A DNA stretch of 7,040 nt from Rhodobacterales bacterium UBA3089. GTDB lineage: Bacteria > Pseudomonadota > Alphaproteobacteria > Rhodobacterales > Rhodobacteraceae. The notes beneath the pieces are model-generated. The model was not told the DNA's origin, ran no database searches, and was given only the letters and a program-made list of their open reading frames with translations. The stretch lies in contig DFBD01000243.1 in assembly GCA_002367255.1 (NCBI GenBank), positions 1-7,040 on the forward strand, written 5' to 3'. Each line of letters starts with the position of its first letter. Position 1 is the stretch's first letter. A program made the position numbers and the translations under genes. Of the stretch, positions 1 to 5,193 are shown piece after piece.

Positions 1-171
1 AGCACAACCGAGGCAATCGAGATGCTTTGCGCCGTGTTCCCTGACCACCCCGCCGAAGATATTCGCCGCGATGTGACCGCCACCTTCACCGAATTCGCCC
101 GCAACGGATTGCTGCAAAAAGCGGATACGATTTGCCAAACACCTGAAATTAAGGCAACCTTGCCTTTGTAA
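1..171 (+). CDS. PqqD-like small protein, C-terminal fragment (5' end outside window)
   Basis: Frame 1 is open from the first base to a TAA at 169-171, giving 56 residues of the C-terminus of a protein that starts upstream. The pattern runs: T-x-E-A-I-x-x-L, a short segment ending F-P, then I-x-x-D-V, then E-F-x-x-x-G-L-L. It resembles the C-terminal half of PqqD-family proteins, small winged-helix peptide-binding (RiPP recognition element) proteins whose C-terminal half has the form I..L...FP...I..DV...L..L...GLL. PqqD-like proteins bind precursor peptides for modifying enzymes, or occur in HprK-related kinase (HPr-rel-A type) clusters. Which type this is cannot be told from the fragment. 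Only 23 bp separate it from the next gene on the same strand, so it probably belongs to the same operon. The family call is moderate because the N-terminal half is not visible. Confidence 0.55.
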   Translation, partial: STTEAIEMLCAVFPDHPAEDIRRDVTATFTEFARNGLLQKADTICQTPEIKATLPL

Positions 172-194
172 CCTGCTCTAAGAGTACCCGTAAA

Positions 195-710
195 ATGCCC
201 AAAACACCGGACCCCCCTGAAAACCCCTCCCGCCGCGCTGCGATGCGCCGCCTGGGTTTGGCTGTGACGGCGGCGTATATTGTTCCAGAAGTCGTAATGT
301 TAAGCGGGGCGCGGGCCTCAACTAGTTCTAACGCATCGGGCGGTGGTTCATTCGCGACCCCTCCTACACCTCCGTCTCCGCCATCTAACATTGAAGATAT
401 CGAAGCGGACATTCGGGAAACCGATACCTGCCAAAAAGCCACTGCCCGCGAGGCGTCCCAACCGGTTACCATCTCGCAATCGGACTTCGTTCGTGCGCAA
501 AAATCCGTGGAGGCTGGCTATGCCAAACCACTTGAGGCAATATGGCCGGAGTTTAGCAGTAACTATTCAGGCAAAGTTATCGGAATCGAGTTTACCGGCT
601 TCCGCTGGCGCCCCCGTTACCGGTTCAAGGCCATATCGGCCATTGGGCATCTGGAAACGGTGATCGTGTCAGCAAGAACCGGAATAATTGAAAAAATTGT
701 GGGCTGCTAA
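195..710 (+). CDS. Exported PepSY-like protein with twin-arginine-type leader
   Basis: This 171-residue protein is probably periplasmic. The N-terminus has two arginine pairs (R13-R14 after S12, and R18-R19), then a hydrophobic run at about 20-37 and an A-R-A cleavage-like site at 39-41. The leader resembles a Tat signal, but lacks F and K of the SRRxFLK motif, so Sec export is possible. Residues 42-64 are a Ser/Gly/Pro-rich linker. The C-terminal part (about 93-171) fits a PepSY-type domain: a helix with F-V-R-A, then G-K-V-I-G-I-E-F, a strand with Y-R-F, and a final strand with the A-R-T-G-I-I turn typical of the PepSY end. The only cysteines are C79 and the last residue, C171, which could form a disulfide. 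Its TAA overlaps the regulator ATG by one base, so the genes are translationally coupled. Small PepSY proteins often sit beside two-component genes and are thought to tune them; that role here is inference. The ATG at 195 is preceded by only a weak purine-rich stretch. Confidence 0.7.
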   Translation: MPKTPDPPENPSRRAAMRRLGLAVTAAYIVPEVVMLSGARASTSSNASGGGSFATPPTPPSPPSNIEDIEADIRETDTCQKATAREASQPVTISQSDFVRAQKSVEAGYAKPLEAIWPEFSSNYSGKVIGIEFTGFRWRPRYRFKAISAIGHLETVIVSARTGIIEKIVGC

Positions 711-712
711 TG
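708..712 (+). promoter_or_regulatory. TAATG stop/start overlap (translational coupling)
   Basis: The TAA of the PepSY-like gene (708-710) shares its last A with the ATG of the response regulator (710-712). This fixes the regulator start and indicates that the PepSY-like protein and the regulator are made from one message, probably by reinitiation. Confidence 0.8.
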
Positions 713-1375
713 CGCGTTCTTATCGTTGAAGACGAGGCCAAGATCGCGGCGTCTATAAAGGATGTCTTGATGCATTCCGGCTTCGTCCCCGAGATATCCA
801 CCGACGGCGAAGATGCGTGGTTTCGTGGTGGTACCGAAGATTATTCGGCTGCCATTCTGGACATCGGTCTGCCCAAGCTCGACGGGCTAAGCGTTCTGCG
901 CAACTGGCGGAACGAACAGGTGAACATGCCGGTTATCTTGCTGACCGCCAAAGGCAGTTGGGCTGAACGGGTTGACGGTATTGATGCGGGTGCCGACGAT
1001 TATCTGGTGAAACCCTTCCACATGGAAGAACTTGTCGCGCGCCTTCGCGCCCTGTTGCGCCGGACCAGTGCAGAAAAGAAAACCCAGCTTCATGCTGGGC
1101 CGCTGTTACTGGACACACGCCAGATGCGCGTCAGTGTTGACGGCTTGCCCGTAAATGTTACGCCGCTGGAATTCAAATTGCTGAACTATATGCTGCACAA
1201 TCGCGGGCGGGTAATCTCGCAAGAAGAGCTGGCGACAAACATATATTTCCAGGATCAAGAGCCTGACAGTAACGCCATCGAAGTTCTTCTTGGTCGCCTG
1301 CGCCGCAAATTGAAAACCAACGTAATCCAGACCCGTCGCGGCTTTGGCTACATCATCGAAGAAGACGGCGCATGA
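710..1375 (+). CDS. OmpR/PhoP-family response regulator
   Basis: This 221-residue protein is a cytoplasmic DNA-binding regulator of normal OmpR-family length. The receiver domain spans about 1-115: acidic pocket E7 and D8, phosphoacceptor D51 in the L-D-I-G-L-P strand end, T79 in L-L-T-A, and K101 in the K-P-F motif, all in place. The C-terminal winged helix (about 128-218) has the T-P-L-E-F-x-L-L-x-Y-x-x-x-x-x-G-R-V-I-S signature. Its recognition helix carries S-N-A-I-E-V-L-L-G-R-L-R-R-K-L, and the wing reads T-R-R-G-F-G-Y. It is PhoP/QseB-like, and phosphorylation by the following kinase is expected. The start overlaps the upstream stop by one base and the end overlaps the kinase gene by four bases (ATGA at 1372-1375). 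The class is certain; the target genes are not visible. Candidates are its own operon and the sugar-nucleotide genes downstream. Confidence 0.93.
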   Translation: MRVLIVEDEAKIAASIKDVLMHSGFVPEISTDGEDAWFRGGTEDYSAAILDIGLPKLDGLSVLRNWRNEQVNMPVILLTAKGSWAERVDGIDAGADDYLVKPFHMEELVARLRALLRRTSAEKKTQLHAGPLLLDTRQMRVSVDGLPVNVTPLEFKLLNYMLHNRGRVISQEELATNIYFQDQEPDSNAIEVLLGRLRRKLKTNVIQTRRGFGYIIEEDGA

Positions 1376-2709
1376 AAACATCGTCGCTAGGCCTTAGGCT
1401 TATCCTGCTGGCTTGTCTCTCAATTTCCATAGCCTTGATTGCGACAACGTTTGTTCTGAACGCCCTGTTCCATGACTTTTTTGAGGAGCGCATTTTCGCA
1501 GAGCTGGATCGCGATCTTGCCCAACTAACCTCGAATCTATCGATTGAGGAAGATGGCAGCATTTTCGTTGAGCCTCTGACGAACCCACGCTTCGGCCTAC
1601 CTTTCAGCGGTCTCTACTGGCAAGCCGTAGAGCCGGAAAAACAAGCCGTTGTTTCGCGTTCCTTATGGGGAGGGTCTTATGATTTTCCCACCACCCCCGT
1701 AGCTGGCCAGCGGACCCGCCTAGAAATTGACTCCGGCCAAGGTGTTCCCCTTCTAATTACCGGCTGGACGGTCCTGATTGGCGAAGGCGATCAGCAACGC
1801 GCCATCACCCTGTCCGTCGCCACGCACGAATCCGAAGTAATCGAGGCCACCGCCAAGTTCAGGTCGGCGTTTATTCTGTGGCTTGTGCTTATGTTCCTCG
1901 GACTGGTTATCGCGTCGTGGGTGCAGGTCCGCCTCGGGCTGGTTCCATTGGAAACTTTACGCAAGAAAGTCGAACAAGTGCGTTCTGGAGCCAAAAACAA
2001 GCTCGAAGGCGCTTTCCCACGCGAGGTGCAACCATTGGTTGGGGAAGTTAACGAGTTGTTGGCCTTACACGAAACATCCCTGTCCAACGCCCGCGAACGT
2101 GCCAGCGATCTGGCGCATGGGCTTAAGACTCCGTTAACGGTCATGCAAACCATTGCACGGGATTTACGAAAAGTTAATCAGGGTGAACAAGCAGACGAGA
2201 TCAATGCTCAAGTTGCTTCCATGCGTCATTATATCGAACGCGAGCTGGCCCGTGTTCGCACGCAGACACCCCCCTCCAACGCCAAAACCCAAGTCGCTCC
2301 TATTGTTGACAAGATGGTTAACACCATCCGCCGTTTTCCGCGTGACACCCCTTTGGAATGGCACGTTGATATTTCTGACGACTTGAACACCCCCTTTGAT
2401 GCACATGACCTGTCTGAAATGCTGGGCAATGTTCTTGATAATGCGCGAAAATGGGCGAAATCACAGGTAAGGATTTACAGCGAAACCCTGCCTGATGGTC
2501 AAGCTTCTATTATAGTCGAGGACGATGGCCCCGGCGTACCTGAAGACATGCTGCCAACCATCCTTGCACGCGGCGAACGGTTGGACCCAACCGTTCAGGG
2601 CACAGGTCTCGGTCTCGCAATTTGTGCAGATATGGCGGAAAGTTATGGGGCAACGTTTACGCTCTCGAAATCTTCTCTTGGTGGGCTATCTGTCACAATA
2701 AAGTGGTAA
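1372..2709 (+). CDS. PhoQ-like sensor histidine kinase
   Basis: This 445-residue inner-membrane kinase is the partner of the preceding regulator. Transmembrane helix 1 is at about 8-33 and helix 2 at about 164-186. Between them lies a periplasmic sensor of about 130 residues containing an F-S-G-L-Y-W-Q motif typical of alphaproteobacterial PhoQ-like kinases. A HAMP-like linker (about 187-240) follows. The dimerization helix carries the H-box D-L-A-H-G-L-K-T-P-L with phosphoacceptor H249. The ATP-binding domain has an N-box with N363, D366 and N367, a G1 box D384-D385-G386-P-G388, and a G2 box G410-T-G412-L-G414. All catalytic elements are intact, so it should be active. Its ATG overlaps the regulator's TGA (ATGA). 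The upstream exported PepSY-like protein could bind the periplasmic sensor, but this is inference. The stimulus is unknown; divalent cations or envelope stress are usual for PhoQ relatives. Confidence 0.92.
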   Translation: MKTSSLGLRLILLACLSISIALIATTFVLNALFHDFFEERIFAELDRDLAQLTSNLSIEEDGSIFVEPLTNPRFGLPFSGLYWQAVEPEKQAVVSRSLWGGSYDFPTTPVAGQRTRLEIDSGQGVPLLITGWTVLIGEGDQQRAITLSVATHESEVIEATAKFRSAFILWLVLMFLGLVIASWVQVRLGLVPLETLRKKVEQVRSGAKNKLEGAFPREVQPLVGEVNELLALHETSLSNARERASDLAHGLKTPLTVMQTIARDLRKVNQGEQADEINAQVASMRHYIERELARVRTQTPPSNAKTQVAPIVDKMVNTIRRFPRDTPLEWHVDISDDLNTPFDAHDLSEMLGNVLDNARKWAKSQVRIYSETLPDGQASIIVEDDGPGVPEDMLPTILARGERLDPTVQGTGLGLAICADMAESYGATFTLSKSSLGGLSVTIKW

Positions 2710-2795
2710 ACTGGCAAAATATGTGAATAACCCGTTAACCATTCTCTGTTTATATGCCATAGAACAACAAATACGCACTTCATCAGGAGCATTTC
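2710..2795 (+). promoter_or_regulatory. Intergenic promoter region of the sugar-nucleotide operon
   Basis: This 86-bp A+T-rich gap separates the kinase stop from the ugd GTG. It contains GTTAACCAT (2734-2742), a TATATG that could act as a -10 element (2751-2756), and a clear Shine-Dalgarno AGGAG (2785-2789) six bases before the GTG at 2796. No terminator hairpin was seen after the kinase gene, so read-through from the upstream operon is also possible. No -35/-10 pair with ideal spacing could be assigned, hence the modest confidence. Confidence 0.45.
2735..2742 (+). promoter_or_regulatory. TTAACCAT, candidate CtrA half-site
   Basis: TTAACCAT matches the half-site form of the alphaproteobacterial cell-cycle regulator CtrA (full consensus TTAA-N7-TTAA). 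Here it lies 54 bases before the ugd start codon, where a regulator site would be expected. No second TTAA occurs at the seven-base spacing. The same octamer appears elsewhere in the window, twice within coding sequence, so its presence alone is weak evidence. Confidence 0.3.
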
Positions 2796-4112
2796 GTGAA
2801 AATTATAATGATCGGCGCGGGCTATGTCGGATTGGTTTCCGGCGTGTGCTTTTCAGACTTCGGCCATCAGGTCATTTGTGTTGAAAAGGACCAGGGCAAA
2901 CTGGCAAAACTTCGCGCAGGCGTAGTACCTATTTTTGAACCCGGCCTTGATGTACTTATGGAACGAAACATTCAAGAAGGCCGACTTTCATTTTCAGATG
3001 ACCTCGCAACTTCGATTATCGACGCGGATGCGGTTTTCATTGCTGTTGGCACACCTGCCCGACGCGGCGACGGTTTTGCAGACCTGACATATGTCTATGA
3101 CACGGCACGCGAACTGGGTGAAAAACTTTCGACTGATACGGTTATCATAACCAAATCCACCGTTCCCGTAGGCACCAACCGCGAGATCAAACGGATCATC
3201 ACAGATTGCAATCCCAAAGCCGCGTTTCAAATTGTTTCCAATCCCGAATTTCTACGCGAAGGTTCCGCAATCGAGGATTTCATGCGGCCCGACCGCGTGG
3301 TGGTTGGTGTAGAAACCCCCGAAGCCGAGGCCGTAATGCGTAACATTTACCGCCCGCTTAATATCCGTGAAACACCTGTGATGGTAACGGATTTAGAAAC
3401 CGCCGAGACAATAAAATATGCTGCAAATGCGTTTCTGGCGATGAAAATCACGTTCATAAACGAGATCGCCAATCTTTGCGAAAAAACTGGTGGCGACGTC
3501 CAGCAGGTCGCTAAAGGCATTGGCCTCGACACGCGCATAGGTGGCAAATTCTTGCATGCGGGGCCCGGTTACGGTGGCAGTTGTTTTCCAAAAGATACGC
3601 TGGCATTGGTCCAAACCGGGCAGCACTACGGCGCTCCGCAACGGATTATTGAAACGGTTGTCGCGGTAAATGACACGCGAAAAACCGATATGGCCGACAA
3701 AATAATCGCGGCTTGTGGGGGCAGCGTAAAAGGTAAACGGATTGCCGTTTTGGGCGTTACATTCAAGCCAAACACCGACGATATGCGTGATGCGCCTAGC
3801 TTGGTAATCATCCCCGAGCTGATCGCGGCTGGCGCCAGCATTACGGCCTGCGATCCCGAGGGCGAGGATGAAGCGCGTAAGTTGCTAAGCGGCGTTGACT
3901 GGGTGGGCGACGCCTATTGCGCGGCGGATGGGGCTGATGCATTGGTGATTATCACCGAGTGGAATGCTTTCCGTGGGCTTGATCTTGCGCGAATTAAAGA
4001 ATTGTTAACCACTTCTGTGTTCATAGACCTACGGAACATTTATCCGGCGGAAGAAGTTAGTGCCGCCGGGTTGACGCTTACCAGCGTCGGCAAAGGAACA
4101 GCAGGAAGTTAA
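2796..4112 (+). CDS. ugd: UDP-glucose 6-dehydrogenase
   Basis: This cytoplasmic enzyme oxidizes UDP-glucose to UDP-glucuronate with two NAD+. At 438 residues it is full length for the bacterial UGD/RkpK group. The N-terminal Rossmann fold begins with G7-A-G9-Y-V-G12, followed by E30 at the end of the second strand, the usual NAD-ribose contact. The V-G-T-P motif (84-87) and S-T-V-P-V-G-T (121-127) are present. N-P-E-F-L-R-E-G (149-156) carries the catalytic-region glutamate. K207 and N211 lie in the central helix, and the nucleophile C263 sits in G-P-G-Y-G-G-S-C-F-P-K-D. The C-terminal UDP-binding domain includes G-V-T-F-K-P-N-T-D-D-M-R-D. The start is GTG at 2796, chosen because AGGAG lies six bases upstream and the Rossmann strand begins at once; an in-frame ATG four codons later would cut into it. 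It is followed after 4 bp by the epimerase, so the two steps are made together. Confidence 0.96.
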   Translation: MKIIMIGAGYVGLVSGVCFSDFGHQVICVEKDQGKLAKLRAGVVPIFEPGLDVLMERNIQEGRLSFSDDLATSIIDADAVFIAVGTPARRGDGFADLTYVYDTARELGEKLSTDTVIITKSTVPVGTNREIKRIITDCNPKAAFQIVSNPEFLREGSAIEDFMRPDRVVVGVETPEAEAVMRNIYRPLNIRETPVMVTDLETAETIKYAANAFLAMKITFINEIANLCEKTGGDVQQVAKGIGLDTRIGGKFLHAGPGYGGSCFPKDTLALVQTGQHYGAPQRIIETVVAVNDTRKTDMADKIIAACGGSVKGKRIAVLGVTFKPNTDDMRDAPSLVIIPELIAAGASITACDPEGEDEARKLLSGVDWVGDAYCAADGADALVIITEWNAFRGLDLARIKELLTTSVFIDLRNIYPAEEVSAAGLTLTSVGKGTAGS

Positions 4113-4116
4113 TAAT

Positions 4117-5130
4117 ATGCGTAAGGTTTTCGTTACGGGCTCCGCCGGATTTATTGGATACCATTTATGTCAAATGCTTCTGGACGAGGGGTTTGAAGTT
4201 ATCGGTTTTGATGGCATGACCGATTACTATGACGTTACGCTGAAGCAGCGCCGTCAGCAAATGCTGTTGCAAAGCCCAAACTACACGACCCATAAAGCCA
4301 TGCTGGAAGATGTGGATGGGTTGCGCCGCGCTTACGTCGCCGCAAAGCCCGACATCGTTGTACATCTCGCGGCACAGGCGGGGGTTCGGTATAGCCTGGA
4401 AAACCCGCGTGCCTATGTTGAAGCGAACATTGTTGGCACTTTCAACTTGATGGAACTAACGCGGAAATTCGGGGTGGAACACCTGCTGATGGCCTCGACA
4501 TCGTCCGTTTACGGCGCGAACGAAGATATGCCGTTTGCTGAAACCGATAAAACCGAGACACCGCTTACGCTTTACGCCGCCACCAAAAAGGCAACCGAGG
4601 GGATGGCGCATTCTTACGCGCACCTATGGAAAGTTCCGACCACCATGTTCCGGTTTTTCACAGTTTACGGCCCGTTTGGTCGCCCCGACATGGCCCTGTT
4701 CAAATTCGTCAAGGCCACCTTGGAAGGCGAGCCGATTGACGTTTATAACCATGGCAACATGGCGCGTGACTTTACCTATGTTACCGATTTGGTCCGCGGT
4801 ATCCGCTTGTTGATAGATGCCGCACCCGTCGAGCCGGAAAACCTCGAAAGCATACCCGAGGGCGACAGCCTTAGCCCGGTCGGGCCGTATAGAACTGTGA
4901 ACATCGGGAATTCGGACAAGGTCAGCCTTGGTGCGTTTATCGAGGCTATGGAATCTGCGCTTGGTATGAAAGCCGTGCGAAACAACATGGAAATGCAAAA
5001 GGGCGACGTACCTGCCACTTGGGCAAACGCATCACTGCTGAAAACGTTAACGGGGTATTGCCCACAAACCAATGTGAATGAGGGCGTGGCCAAATTCGTT
5101 AGTTGGTATCGTGATTACTATAACATCTAA
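4117..5130 (+). CDS. UDP-glucuronate 4-epimerase (extended SDR, GalE-like)
   Basis: This 337-residue extended short-chain dehydrogenase/reductase very probably interconverts UDP-glucuronate and UDP-galacturonate, and is related to LpsL/uge proteins. Evidence: the T7-G8-S-A-G11-F-I-G14 nucleotide-binding loop; D-Y-Y-D-V-x-L-K-Q-R-R after the second strand, characteristic of this epimerase group; H-L-A-A-Q-A-G-V-R-Y-S (83-93); catalytic S129 region, Y153 and K157 in Y-A-A-T-K-K; and F-F-T-V-Y-G-P-F-G-R-P-D-M-A (180-193), the group hallmark that separates it from UDP-glucose epimerases. R-D-F-T-Y-V-T-D follows at about 217-224. The AGGAAG Shine-Dalgarno (4103-4108) lies within the end of ugd, and the gap is 4 bp. 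The position directly after a UDP-glucuronate-forming enzyme supports the substrate. UDP-galacturonate would feed LPS or capsule synthesis; the glycosyltransferases are not in the window. Confidence 0.92.
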   Translation: MRKVFVTGSAGFIGYHLCQMLLDEGFEVIGFDGMTDYYDVTLKQRRQQMLLQSPNYTTHKAMLEDVDGLRRAYVAAKPDIVVHLAAQAGVRYSLENPRAYVEANIVGTFNLMELTRKFGVEHLLMASTSSVYGANEDMPFAETDKTETPLTLYAATKKATEGMAHSYAHLWKVPTTMFRFFTVYGPFGRPDMALFKFVKATLEGEPIDVYNHGNMARDFTYVTDLVRGIRLLIDAAPVEPENLESIPEGDSLSPVGPYRTVNIGNSDKVSLGAFIEAMESALGMKAVRNNMEMQKGDVPATWANASLLKTLTGYCPQTNVNEGVAKFVSWYRDYYNI

Positions 5131-5146
5131 ATGAAATCTAAATGAA
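5125..5146 (+). repeat. Tandem 11-bp direct repeat at the epimerase 3' end
   Basis: ATCTAAATGAA occurs at 5125-5135 and again immediately at 5136-5146. The first copy contains the epimerase stop codon TAA (5128-5130). The second runs into the A tract of the terminator hairpin. It looks like a small slippage duplication with no effect on the protein end. Confidence 0.75.
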
Positions 5147-5177
5147 AAAACGGCGCCTCAATCGGGCGCCGTTTTTT
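5145..5177. terminator. Bidirectional rho-independent terminator
   Basis: CGGCGCC (5151-5157) pairs perfectly with GGCGCCG (5165-5171) across a 7-base loop. An A6 tract (5145-5150) on one side and a T6 tract (5172-5177) on the other extend the stem and supply the U run in either direction. It lies between the convergent epimerase stop (5130) and the MORN gene stop (5194), so it can end both transcripts. Confidence 0.93.
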
Positions 5178-5193
5178 ATTAACCATCAACAAA

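Noticed and set aside
149..472. 107-residue open frame on the - strand at the left end
   Set aside because: It overlaps the PqqD-like stop and the PepSY-like gene. The opposite frame has an export signal, a domain and operon coupling.
1791..2153. 120-residue open frame on the - strand inside the kinase gene
   Set aside because: It overlaps the membrane helix and H-box coding region of an intact kinase. Its composition looks like a shadow frame.
2747..2752. TGTTTA resembling half of the enterobacterial PhoP box upstream of ugd
   Set aside because: The PhoP box is a direct repeat with five-base spacing, and no matching second half was found at that spacing on either side. A six-base match in A+T-rich DNA is expected by chance.
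4624..4998. 124-residue open frame on the - strand inside the epimerase gene
   Set aside because: It is fully covered by a well-conserved enzyme gene on the other strand, and no recognizable motif is seen in its translation.
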